Assembly: GCF_000308835.1 (NCBI RefSeq)
Contig: NZ_BAGN01000124.1
Coordinates: 1 to 32,204 of the forward strand
Direction: 5' to 3'
Source: Nocardia vinacea NBRC 16497
Lineage (GTDB): Bacteria; Actinomycetota; Actinomycetes; Mycobacteriales; Mycobacteriaceae
Length of the DNA stretch: 32,204 nt
The notes under the pieces were generated by a model. It saw only the letters and a program-made list of their open reading frames with translations. It was not told where the DNA came from and did not search any database. The translations under genes were made by a program, and so were the position numbers. Each line of letters opens with the position of its first letter. Position 1 is the stretch's first letter. Shown in pieces: positions 14,693 through 21,939 of this stretch.

Positions 14693-15466
14693 ATGCCCCT
14701 ACTCGTCGGCACATCGGGTTGGCAGTACCGGGACTGGCGCAACGTGCTGTATCCGGCGAACGTTCCGCAGCGTGTGTGGCTCGAAACCTACGCCGCGGGC
14801 TTCGTGACGGTCGAGAGCAACAATGCCTTCTATCGACTACCCAGCAGCGAGACCTTCGCGACATGGCGGGACCGGACACCGCCGGACTTCTGTTTCGCGG
14901 TCAAGGCAAGCCGCTTCCTCACCCACATCAAGCGGCTGCGCGAACCAGAAGAGCCGGTCGGGCGTTTGATGGAGCACGCCCGCGCGCTGGGCGACAAGCT
15001 CGGGCCGGTGCTGTTGCAGCTGCCGCCGACGCTGCGAGCCGATCCGGCACTGCTCGACGCCTGCCTGCGCTGTTTTCCGCCCGACGTCCGGATCGCGGTC
15101 GAACCCAGGCACGATTCCTGGTGGATTCCCGAAGTGCGTGCCGTGCTGACGAAATGCGGCGCGGCGCTGTGCTGGGCCGATGTCCGGTCCCGGCCGGTCG
15201 CCCCGCTGTGGCGGACGACGGATTGGGGTTATCTGCGACTGCATTCCGGACGTGCGACACCGGCACCGCGCTACGGGCGTACGGCACTCACCAGTTGGGC
15301 GCGACGGCTGGCCGACACCTGGCCGGATCGTGCGGAGGTGTTCGTCTACTTCAACAACGATCCCGGCGGCGCGGCGGTCCGCGACGCGGTTGTCTTCGCG
15401 CGGGCCGCCGCCACGGCCGGAGCCACCGTCAGCCGAACTCCCGCAACGAGTTTCAGCCGACGATAG
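14693..15466 (+). CDS. DUF72 (YecE-like) protein
   Basis: 257 residues beginning MPLLVGTSGWQYRDWRN, the typical first strand of the TIM-barrel-like DUF72 family. Other signatures are VESNNAFYRLPS, FCFAVKASRFLTHIKRL, VLLQLPPTL, RIAVEPRHDSWW, WGYLRLHSG and VFVYFNNDPGG, in order and complete. The biochemical role of DUF72 is unsettled. The GGAGGG before the ATG is only one base away, too close for normal use, so translation may be leaderless or weak. Its 3' end overlaps a convergent small membrane-protein gene by 14 nt. Confidence 0.9.
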   Translation: MPLLVGTSGWQYRDWRNVLYPANVPQRVWLETYAAGFVTVESNNAFYRLPSSETFATWRDRTPPDFCFAVKASRFLTHIKRLREPEEPVGRLMEHARALGDKLGPVLLQLPPTLRADPALLDACLRCFPPDVRIAVEPRHDSWWIPEVRAVLTKCGAALCWADVRSRPVAPLWRTTDWGYLRLHSGRATPAPRYGRTALTSWARRLADTWPDRAEVFVYFNNDPGGAAVRDAVVFARAAATAGATVSRTPATSFSRR

Positions 15467-15731
15467 CGTTCATGATGGTGCCCGCGCTGGTCGCGATGAC
15501 ACCACCGACCATCGCGCCGGCGAGCATCTTCGGCGAGTCCAGGGTGCTGTTGCTCCACTTCTCCCAGGCGAACCGGCCGCCGGCGTAGGTGATGCCGCAG
15601 ACACCCGACAGCAGGACCAGCCAGGTCAGGTACCGGACCATCTGCAGGATCTTTTCCGAATTGGGCGGAGCCTCGGGCGTCGGATCCCCGATTTGAGCAA
15701 GGACGGTCTCGTGCAAGGTAATCAGCATCAT
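15453..15731 (-). CDS. Small two-helix membrane protein (TrbC/VirB2-like architecture)
   Basis: 92 residues from the ATG at 15731 (a second ATG follows directly). A polar N-terminus (PTPEAPPNSEKI) is followed by two hydrophobic helices, about 31-52 (MVRYLTWLVLLSGVCGITYAGG) and 68-92 (KMLAGAMVGGVIATSAGTIM), joined by a short polar loop, and the chain ends MNAIVG. Length and layout resemble TrbC/VirB2-like pilin subunits and small proteins encoded near actinobacterial conjugation genes, but no other transfer gene is nearby. It is divergent from the riboswitch-controlled permease and convergent with DUF72. Real gene likely; function unknown. Confidence 0.6.
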   Translation of the reverse strand: MMLITLHETVLAQIGDPTPEAPPNSEKILQMVRYLTWLVLLSGVCGITYAGGRFAWEKWSNSTLDSPKMLAGAMVGGVIATSAGTIMNAIVG

Positions 15732-15920
15732 GGGCGCATACTCATTCCAGGTCGAGGCGAGCGATGAGCGGCAGATAACCGAGCAATAACCAGGCCGGTA
15801 CCGGACAGTATGGACGGCGGCTGAGACTTTCGGGCGGTCTCGGCGGAATCTGTCTGAAATGTCCGAAGGCGCGGCACGGCGCGCCGCGGTGCGGGTGTAG
15901 CATTCGCCCGATACAACCCC

Positions 15921-16014
15921 AACGCGGGAGCTCGGGCACGGCCGGGCTGAGAGGGCGGACCCCACGTTTCGCCGACCGCATGAACCTGTCCGGGTAATGC
16001 CGGCGTAGGGAGAG
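15921..16014 (+). ncRNA. TPP (thiamine pyrophosphate) riboswitch
   Basis: All conserved blocks of the THI-box are present in order: CGGGAGC (about 15925-15931), GCTGAGA (15946-15952), ACCC (15959-15962), the segment GCATGAACCTGTCCGGGTAAT (15978-15998, here read in two parts around P4/P5), and GCCGGCGTAGGGAG (15999-16012). The GGGAG of the 3' strand is also the only Shine-Dalgarno-like sequence before the ATG at 16025, so ligand binding would mask the ribosome-binding site. Translation of the permease should therefore be shut off when thiamine pyrophosphate is abundant. Confidence 0.95.
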
Positions 16015-16024
16015 CGGTACCGGG

Positions 16025-17395
16025 ATGTCTGCACCCACCATTGATCGATCCGAGCGGCGCGAAGCACCGTTGACCCTGGACCAGCCTGCACCGAAGGTCC
16101 TTTCGTTCTGGGACCAGAGCGCCTTCTGGGCGAACCTCGGGGTCAGCCTGTTCGCATTCTCCGGCGCGTACACGGTGCTAGCGCCGAATTCCGATGGCGG
16201 CGCGCAGATCTCCATCGCCGCGGGCATTCTCGCGATGATCATCGGCACGGTGGTCGGCGGGCTCATGCTCGGCCTGGCCGCGGTACCCGGAGCCAAGACC
16301 GGTAAGCCCGCGATGATGTTGCTGCGCGGACTGTTCGGCGCGAAGCTCAGCTACCTGCCGACGGTGCTCAATATCGCCCAGCTGATCGGTTGGGGCACCT
16401 TCGAATTGATCGTCATCGGCGATGCGGCCGAAGAGTTGTTCGACGGCGGTCCGCACTGGGTTTACGTGGTCGCCGCGGGTGTGCTGACGACGGTGCTGAC
16501 AATCTGGCCGCTCGGTTCGGTGCGAATGCTGCGGCGGTTCGTGACAGTCGGCGTGGTGATCGCGTTGATCTGGTTCTACATCCAGTTCGTCCGGGCGGGT
16601 CTGCCGGATCTCACCACCAACCCGGGCACCGAGGGCGGCGGACCGTTCGGCGTGGATTGGAATCTCTTCTGGGTCGCTACCGATGCGGCGCTTGCGGTTT
16701 CGATCTCATGGGTGCCGGTGGCGGCCGACTACACCCGGCACTCCCGCGGCACCGGCGCGGCATTCGGCGCGGCCAGTGGGGCGTATGCGTTCACCCAGAT
16801 CATCGCGTATGTGCTCGGACTGTTCGCGCTGGCGCTCGCATCCGGCGACGGCGGGGTGTACTCGCCGTTCCTGACGGTCACCCTCGGCGCGGTGTTCTTC
16901 TTCATCTTCGTATTCCGTGAGGCCGACCAGTCGTTCGCGAATGTGTATTCGACGGCCGTCTCGATCCAGAATCTCGCGCCGCGAGTCGACCGCCGGGTGC
17001 TCTCGATCGGTCTCGGTGTGCTGATCACACTGCTCGCGCTGCGACTGAACATGGCGAACTACTTCGGCTTCCTCGGCCTGATCGGGTCGGTTTTCGTGCC
17101 GCTGCTCGGCGTGCTCGTCGCGGACTTCTTCCTGCGGGCGCGCGACCAGTGGGATACCTCGGCGAATGCGCCGTCGCGGTGGGGCATGGTTGTCGCTTGG
17201 CTCGTGGGACTTTCGGTCTACCAGCTGATCAACCCGGGCGACGCCGGAGTGTGGACCGACTTCTGGGTGGACGTGCAGGAGAAGCTGCACTTCACCAAGC
17301 AGGCGTGGATGAGCGCGTCACTGCTGTCGTTCCTGGCCGCGGTCGCGGTCGCGTGGGGTGTGGGACGTGTCTCCATGCTGCGCAAGTCCGCGTAG
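16025..17395 (+). CDS. cytX: NCS1-family permease, probable CytX-type thiamine-precursor (HMP) transporter
   Basis: 456 residues with about twelve hydrophobic segments. NCS1 features are the N-terminal VLSFWDQSAFWANLGVSLFA helix, GLMLGLAAVPGAKTGKPAMM, the unwound-helix region LIGWGTFELIVIG, and SWVPVAADYTRHSRG. The family moves nucleobases, hydantoins and related rings with Na+ or H+. The TPP riboswitch directly upstream makes a thiamine-related substrate, most likely hydroxymethylpyrimidine, the best reading, as for CytX proteins in other bacteria. No thiamine biosynthesis gene is adjacent. Transporter family is firm; substrate is inferred from regulation. Confidence 0.88.
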   Translation: MSAPTIDRSERREAPLTLDQPAPKVLSFWDQSAFWANLGVSLFAFSGAYTVLAPNSDGGAQISIAAGILAMIIGTVVGGLMLGLAAVPGAKTGKPAMMLLRGLFGAKLSYLPTVLNIAQLIGWGTFELIVIGDAAEELFDGGPHWVYVVAAGVLTTVLTIWPLGSVRMLRRFVTVGVVIALIWFYIQFVRAGLPDLTTNPGTEGGGPFGVDWNLFWVATDAALAVSISWVPVAADYTRHSRGTGAAFGAASGAYAFTQIIAYVLGLFALALASGDGGVYSPFLTVTLGAVFFFIFVFREADQSFANVYSTAVSIQNLAPRVDRRVLSIGLGVLITLLALRLNMANYFGFLGLIGSVFVPLLGVLVADFFLRARDQWDTSANAPSRWGMVVAWLVGLSVYQLINPGDAGVWTDFWVDVQEKLHFTKQAWMSASLLSFLAAVAVAWGVGRVSMLRKSA

Positions 17396-17416
17396 TCTCC
17401 GGACCACACGCTGGAA

Positions 17417-17431
17417 CCGCGGCGATCGCGG
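17417..17431 (+). terminator. Weak hairpin after the permease
   Basis: CCGCG-GCGAT-CGCGG forms a 5-bp GC stem 22 bases past the permease stop. It has no U-tract and could be chance in GC-rich DNA. Confidence 0.25.
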
Positions 17432-17522
17432 CCCCAACGCACACGGTGCCGGTTCTCCGCTCGTCGTCCACCACGAGGCACACCGCACCGAGCTCGGACC
17501 TCACGCGCTGCCGCAGATCCCG

Positions 17523-17562
17523 TGAGCATCTCGCACAGGCTGTGCCCTATGCGAGATGCTCA
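17523..17562. terminator. 13-bp perfect inverted repeat, probable bidirectional terminator
   Basis: TGAGCATCTCGCA (17523-17535) pairs exactly with TGCGAGATGCTCA (17550-17562) around a 14-nt loop. It starts five bases beyond the stop of the minus-strand ORF at 17567 and lies downstream of the permease, so it could terminate both. TGCGAGAT recurs at 17570-17577 inside that ORF's last codons. Confidence 0.55.
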
Positions 17563-17566
17563 GGGG

Positions 17567-17842
17567 CTATGCGAGATCTTCACTGAGTTCCGCGACCTGC
17601 TCGGCCGACTCTGTGAGTGCCGACTGGTTCGTATGCGGTCGTTTCCCTGCCGGAACGGCGGCCTGGACGAATCGGCCGAGGCGGTGCAACAGTTCGGCCG
17701 AGTCGCCCCGCGCGAGTGCCGACACAGCGGCGCACGCCGCAGCCCCGGGTGAGTGTTTCGCGAGCAATTCGCCGAGAGAGGGCGCGGCCCTGCTGATCTC
17801 GAACAACTGCGGTTGCGATGTTTCGATCTCGTTGTGGGGCAA
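17567..17842 (-). CDS. Small hypothetical protein divergent from the TetR-hydrolase gene
   Basis: 91 residues if it begins at TTG 17842, with GGAAAG just upstream at tight spacing. Codon use is coding-like (G/C third positions) and the protein reads PHNEIETSQPQLFEISRAAPS, LGELLAKHSPGAAACAAVSA, LLHRLGRFVQAAVPAGKRP, ending TESAEQVAELSEDLA. It is helical and Ala-rich with no recognised domain. A 13-bp inverted repeat just after its stop and a pair of operator palindromes just before its start support a real transcription unit. The start is uncertain; a longer frame upstream overlaps the TetR gene and is rejected. Confidence 0.42.
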   Translation of the reverse strand: MPHNEIETSQPQLFEISRAAPSLGELLAKHSPGAAACAAVSALARGDSAELLHRLGRFVQAAVPAGKRPHTNQSALTESAEQVAELSEDLA

Positions 17843-17856
17843 AAACTTTCCGATCG

Positions 17857-17885
17857 CGCAATCTTGCGGGGCACGCAAGTTTGCG
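17857..17885. promoter_or_regulatory. Tandem TetR operator: two CGCAA-N2-TTGCG palindromes
   Basis: CGCAA-TC-TTGCG (17857-17868) and CGCAA-GT-TTGCG (17874-17885) are two 12-bp palindromes with centres 17 bp apart, four bases before the probable GTG start of the TetR-hydrolase frame and 15 bp from the divergent small ORF's start. Two matched sites suggest binding of a pair of dimers and control in both directions. Confidence 0.7.
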
Positions 17886-17889
17886 TATC

Positions 17890-19317
17890 GTGAAGGGCGT
17901 GGCATTCGCACTCGGGTTGCGGGAACGCAAGAAGCTCGCGACTCGGGAGGCGCTCGGATTCGCGGCGCTGCGGCTGGCGGTCGAGCATGGGCTCGAGGGC
18001 GTGCTGGTCGAGGACATCGCGGCGGCGGCGGGTGTTTCGCCACGCACGTTCAACAACTACTTCGCCAGCAAGTACGAGGCCGTGTGCTCGGTGGCGGTCG
18101 ATCGGGCCCGGCGGATCGCGGACGGACTGCACGATCGTCCGGCGGCCGAAGCGCTGTGGCCCGCGGTAATCCACGCGGTACTCGCCGAATTCCGCGATGA
18201 CGAACTGCCCGATCCGGCATGGACCCGCGGCATTCGGCTGATCACCACCGAGCCCGCGCTGCAGGGTGAATATCTCAAGGCACAGGCCGTCATCCAGGAG
18301 GCCATCGCGACGGCCATCGCCGAACGCACCGGCCGCGACCTGCACACCGATATGTTCCCGCGAATCATGGCAGGCGCGATCGCGACCGCACTGCAGGTCG
18401 CCATCGACCGCTGGGTCGATGTGGACCCGCCCATCGCCGCACTGCCCGTCATCCGGGAAGCGTTGCGGCAACTGTCCTATCTACCAGGAGCCTTTCCCAT
18501 GGACGTCCCCACCAACCACACCATCACCGTGCCCGGAGCGACGCTGTACTACGAGATCCGCGGCACCGGTCCGCTGCTGCTGCTCATCCCTGGCGGCAAT
18601 GGCGACGCGGCCAGCTTCGACCAGATCGCGGAGCGACTGGCGGATCGCTATACGGTGGTTTCCTACGATAGGCGCGGCTTCTCCCGCAGCCCAGGGCAGG
18701 ACCACAACGTCCAACTCGACGGCGCCGATGCCGCCGCGCTGCTCACTCACCTCGGAGACCAACCCGCCGCGGTGCTCGGCAGCAGCTCCGGCGCCATCGT
18801 CGCGCTCGAATTGCTCACGACGCGACCGGAACTCGTGCATACGCTCATCGCGCACGAACCGCCGCTGGCGACCGTACTGCTCGATGCCGACAAGTGGCTC
18901 ACCTTTTTGGACGACGTCTACCGGACCAGCGAGTCCGAGGGCTTCGTCGCCGCCATATCCCAATTCGCCGAGGGTGTCGGGCTGCGCCGGCAACAGCCCG
19001 ACGCCGAAGAGCCCACGCCCGAAGCCGCCGCGATCAGCGCGCGCATCCAGCAGAACATGCTGTTCTGGATGGAGCACGAGATGCGCCAGTACGTCCGCTA
19101 CACACCGGATTTCGACGCTCTGCAAGCTGCCGCCCGAAAGCTCGTCCTCGTGGTCGGACACGATTCGAAGGAAACCTTCCCGGCGCTGCCCAATGCGGTG
19201 CTCGGCGAGCGCCTCGGACTCGATATCGTGGAATTCGCGGGCGATCACGTCGGATACCGAAGCGCCACTGAGGATTTCGCCACTCAGCTCGACACGTTGC
19301 TCGCCAAGCGCGCATAA
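17890..19317 (+). CDS. TetR-family repressor fused in frame to an alpha/beta hydrolase
   Basis: One uninterrupted frame encodes both proteins (475 residues from GTG 17890; GTG 17899 is an alternative start). The TetR part has its helix-turn-helix at about 10-56 (LATREALGFAALRLAVEHG, DIAAAAGVSPRTFNNYFASK) and a C-terminal domain to about 200, ending IREALRQLSYLPG. No stop follows; the frame continues into a 272-residue alpha/beta hydrolase with nucleophile Ser96 in GSSSG (numbered from the internal ATG), Asp222 in VVGHDSKE and His250 in AGDHVGY. An ideal AGGAG at 18486-18490 lies 8 nt before the internal ATG 18499, so free hydrolase is probably also made. A stop-codon loss or genuine fusion is possible. 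Confidence 0.82.
   Translation: MKGVAFALGLRERKKLATREALGFAALRLAVEHGLEGVLVEDIAAAAGVSPRTFNNYFASKYEAVCSVAVDRARRIADGLHDRPAAEALWPAVIHAVLAEFRDDELPDPAWTRGIRLITTEPALQGEYLKAQAVIQEAIATAIAERTGRDLHTDMFPRIMAGAIATALQVAIDRWVDVDPPIAALPVIREALRQLSYLPGAFPMDVPTNHTITVPGATLYYEIRGTGPLLLLIPGGNGDAASFDQIAERLADRYTVVSYDRRGFSRSPGQDHNVQLDGADAAALLTHLGDQPAAVLGSSSGAIVALELLTTRPELVHTLIAHEPPLATVLLDADKWLTFLDDVYRTSESEGFVAAISQFAEGVGLRRQQPDAEEPTPEAAAISARIQQNMLFWMEHEMRQYVRYTPDFDALQAAARKLVLVVGHDSKETFPALPNAVLGERLGLDIVEFAGDHVGYRSATEDFATQLDTLLAKRA
18486..18501 (+). promoter_or_regulatory. Internal ribosome-binding site and start of the hydrolase
   Basis: AGGAG (18486-18490), 8 nt before ATG 18499-18501, within the TetR-hydrolase frame. 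This is better placed than any site before the TetR start, implying that the hydrolase is made separately at a higher level than the fusion. Confidence 0.65.
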
Positions 19318-19648
19318 GCAGATCTCGTTGACGCTCGGTCGCTGAGGCCGGATGACCGAACCGGGGTCTCTCGCGATCCGTCAGATGCACGCCGGGCGGC
19401 CGAAGCCTGATCACCAATCGCCGACGCGCGGCCACATGATGGTTGGCTGCAATTGCCATCCGACAATGCCGTGGGTACTGGGCCGATAAATCCGCTCGGC
19501 ACCCGGCCGACCAATCGCGCAGAGTAAGGAAGGCACGCTGGGACCGAGCCGGGCTGCGGGGCGTACAGGGCTGGGCCGTGCGGTGGGATGGGCCGCGACC
19601 CGACGACAGCATGCGGCTGAGCGAGATTCCTCCAACTATCGTCGACCC
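19318..19648. other. 330-bp gene-free stretch
   Basis: Between the hydrolase stop and the LOG-like gene. No frame on either strand has coding character and I see no strong palindrome. The last bases (CTATCGTCGACCC before the ATG) may form a -10 for a near-leaderless message. Confidence 0.45.
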
Positions 19649-20128
19649 ATGGCTCGCGACATACCCCTACAGGTCGCGGTGTGCGGACCGCATGATTGCA
19701 CAACCACCGAGGCCGAATGGGCTGCGGAGGTGGGACGACTGCTCGCGGCTGCCGGTGCCACTGTTCTGTGCGGCGGCGGTAGCGGCGTTATGGCGGCGGT
19801 CGCCGAGGGGGCTTCCAGCGTGGGCGGTGTCGTCATCGGTGTTCGCCCCGACACCGACCGGTCTACTACCTGTCGCGGTCTGTCCGCCGTCTTGTACACC
19901 GGCATGGGCGAGGCCCGAAACGCGATCCTCATTCATTCCGCCGACGCCGTCATCGTGATCGGTGGTTCCTGGGGCACCCTCTCCGAACTCGCTTTCGCCT
20001 GCCACCGCGGCACCATCCCCGTCATCTCGCTCGGCGGTTGGCAAATCCAGGACGCCAACGGAAATCCCATCCCCGCAGCACAACTCGCCACCGACCCCGC
20101 CGACGCCGTCCACCGCGCTCTCACCTAG
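19649..20128 (+). CDS. TIGR00725-type LOG-like Rossmann-fold protein
   Basis: 159 residues from the ATG at 19649; an upstream in-frame ATG at 19583 is unsupported. Signatures are VAVCGPHDC at the first strand, LCGGGSGVMAAVAEGA, GVVIGVRPDTDRS, GMGEARNAILIHSADAVIVI and GGSWGTLSELAFAC. The last motif corresponds to the PGGxGTxxE active motif of lysine-decarboxylase-like/LOG nucleotide phosphoribohydrolases, but the first Pro and a Gly differ. LOG enzymes release adenine-type cytokinins from nucleotides; TIGR00725 proteins have no settled role. No Shine-Dalgarno site, so probably leaderless. Confidence 0.85.
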   Translation: MARDIPLQVAVCGPHDCTTTEAEWAAEVGRLLAAAGATVLCGGGSGVMAAVAEGASSVGGVVIGVRPDTDRSTTCRGLSAVLYTGMGEARNAILIHSADAVIVIGGSWGTLSELAFACHRGTIPVISLGGWQIQDANGNPIPAAQLATDPADAVHRALT

Positions 20129-20236
20129 GCCCGAAACCTTCAGCGCACCCACGTCACTCGGCACCCCGGCAACACGGGACCGTTCGCCGGAAGGTCTGGC
20201 GTGGGCCGCCTTCCGGGCCTGGGGCGGCGATTTCGG

Positions 20237-20566
20237 CCGGGGTGGCAGGGCACCGAGCAAGACTCCGCTGCCGATCCAGGCCAGGGCGAGACGAAAACGC
20301 CAGCCGGTGGCCCGCGCTCCGGCAGCATCGATCGTGGCGACCAGCAGCCGGTGATCTCGACGTGCGTACTCCCAGATCGTATTGAACAGAACAGCTGCCA
20401 GCTGGAACGTAAGGCCGTGGAACACAACGGCAGTACGCTGCCCGTGCCCTTCATCGAAGGCGTGGACCAAAACGGCAGCAGCAAACGGCAAGAACGCAAT
20501 GTCCATCAGAAGCACGGTGTTCAAAAACAGCACCACCCGATCGACACGACGGATCTGATCGAACAT
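20237..20566 (-). pseudogene. TMEM175-family (DUF1211) channel remnant, C-terminal part
   Basis: From a possible ATG at 20566 the frame reads RRVDRVVLFLNTVLLMDIAF, FLPFAAAVLVHAF, RTAVVFHGLTFQLAAVLFN, IWEYARRDHRLLV and RLALAWIGSGVLLGALPP. That is the second half of a bacterial TMEM175/DUF1211 potassium-channel-like protein (helices after the repeat boundary). The N-terminal half, with its own FSD motif, is absent upstream, where only poorly coding sequence separates it from the SDR gene. The frame does not stop but runs antisense through the next gene, so the natural 3' end is lost too. The rest of 20129-20676 shows nothing else. Confidence 0.55.
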
Positions 20567-20676
20567 CACGTCAGGACAAGTCGCGCCGGATCGCGCTCCG
20601 CGCCGAACGGTGTCGACCCTCGTCGCACTCCACCATTTGCCACTGACACCTGACGAACGTATGCGACTGGTCGGCC

Positions 20677-21462
20677 TCAAATTGTGGTGACGAAGCCGCC
20701 GTCGATCCTCAGATCGGATCCGGTGATGTTGGCGGACCGGTCGCTGGCCAGGAACACGACCAGGTCGGCAACCTGCTCCGGCGTGGTGAACCGGCCCATC
20801 GCGGCAGCACCGGCGGTCGCGGACCGCACCTGTTCGGGGGTCTGACCGCTGGCGGCGGCGATCGTGTCGGCCACTGCGCCTTCGTCCAGCCACAGCCCCG
20901 TCGTCACGGGCCCGGGGCTGATGGAGTTGACGCGAATGTTCTTCGGCCCCAATTCCTTTGACAAAGCCTTGCCGAAATTCGTGACGGCGGCCTTGGTGGC
21001 ACAGTAGTCGTAGATCCCGGGATCCGGATAGTACGCGTTGACCGATCCGATGATGACGATCGATCCACCGCCACGGCGGTGCATCTGTGGCAGAGCGGCC
21101 CGGGTCGGCCGCACCGTCCCCATCACATTGAGATCCCAGGATGCCTGCCACTGGTCGTCCGTAACGCGCGCGATTCCACCCGGTTGCACAGTGACCGCGC
21201 CGACGTTGTTCACCAGTACGTCGATGCCACCGCGGTCTGCCGCAACCGCGATCAGGTCATCCGAACCGGCGGGATGCGACAAATCGGCGGATACAAAGGT
21301 CACTTTCCCGGCCTTGTCCAGCGCCTCGAGACCGGGCCCTCGGCTGCGTGATCCGGCCACGACGTGGGCGCCGGCGTCCACCAGCGCCTGGGTGATCGCG
21401 AGCCCGATACCTTTGCTGGCGCCGGTGACCACGGCGGTCTTGCCCGACAGATGTAGATCCAT
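20677..21462 (-). CDS. Short-chain dehydrogenase/reductase
   Basis: 261 residues from the ATG at 21462 with GGGAG at 7-nt spacing; a start at 21504 is upstream of that site and rejected. Classical SDR motifs: TGASKGIG at 13-20 for NAD(P), NNVG at 85-88, catalytic Ser140, Tyr153 and Lys157 (YxxxK) with Asn112 completing the tetrad. RVNSISPGPVTTGLW and the C-terminal GSDLRIDGGFVTTI are typical. Arg/Ser after the second strand (AGSRSRG) suggests NADP preference. No operon partner is adjacent. Substrate unknown. Confidence 0.92.
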   Translation of the reverse strand: MDLHLSGKTAVVTGASKGIGLAITQALVDAGAHVVAGSRSRGPGLEALDKAGKVTFVSADLSHPAGSDDLIAVAADRGGIDVLVNNVGAVTVQPGGIARVTDDQWQASWDLNVMGTVRPTRAALPQMHRRGGGSIVIIGSVNAYYPDPGIYDYCATKAAVTNFGKALSKELGPKNIRVNSISPGPVTTGLWLDEGAVADTIAAASGQTPEQVRSATAGAAAMGRFTTPEQVADLVVFLASDRSANITGSDLRIDGGFVTTI

Positions 21463-21672
21463 GCTGCTGCTCCCGTCGCCGCCTCGGTTTGTGACCCCGA
21501 ACACGCTACGCCCGGCTCAGCTCTGTGCCGTCGAAGTTGGTGTCACCACGTACATCAAGACCCAGTGCAATGAGGCCACACAGCTACCCGCTGACACGGT
21601 CGTTGACAGCGCACCGAGTTGGCCGAATTGGTGCCCCGAATCAACGGGCTGACTGCGGGACAAAACGCCGCC

Positions 21673-21807
21673 TCAGGCGTCGAACATCGCGAAGAGGGTG
21701 TTGAGGCCTTCCGCCAGGAGTGGGTGCGTGAAGATCGCGTCCGCCATGGCGGTGTAGGTGAGCTTGCCCAGCATGGCGACCTGGATGGCATACAGGCTCT
21801 CCGGAGC
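21673..21807 (-). pseudogene. 3' remnant of a pyridine-nucleotide-disulfide oxidoreductase
   Basis: The frame ends ESLYAIQVAMLGKLTYTAMA, DAIFTHPLLAEGLNTLFAMF, DA-stop at 21673. It corresponds to the dimerisation-domain tail of mercuric-reductase-like/dihydrolipoamide-dehydrogenase-like flavoproteins (the usual text is DAI-HPT-AEGLN-LF). The FAD and NAD domains and the redox-active cysteines are missing; upstream sequence is unrelated. The remainder of 21463-21939 holds no other recognisable gene. Confidence 0.65.
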
Positions 21808-21939
21808 GCCGCTCAGCCGAACTTTCCATCCGCCGTTACCCGTCGCGTCAGCGCAACCATCACCGAACTCGTCCATGAATCCCGGGCCGAGAACGTGCCA
21901 CCGTGCCGAGCATCCTCACGACACCGCACCTCACGACCA

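Noticed and set aside
19667..21151. 494-codon minus frame spanning three loci
   Set aside because: Only the central part (TMEM175-like) resembles protein; the ends are antisense or out of frame to the LOG-like gene and the SDR gene.
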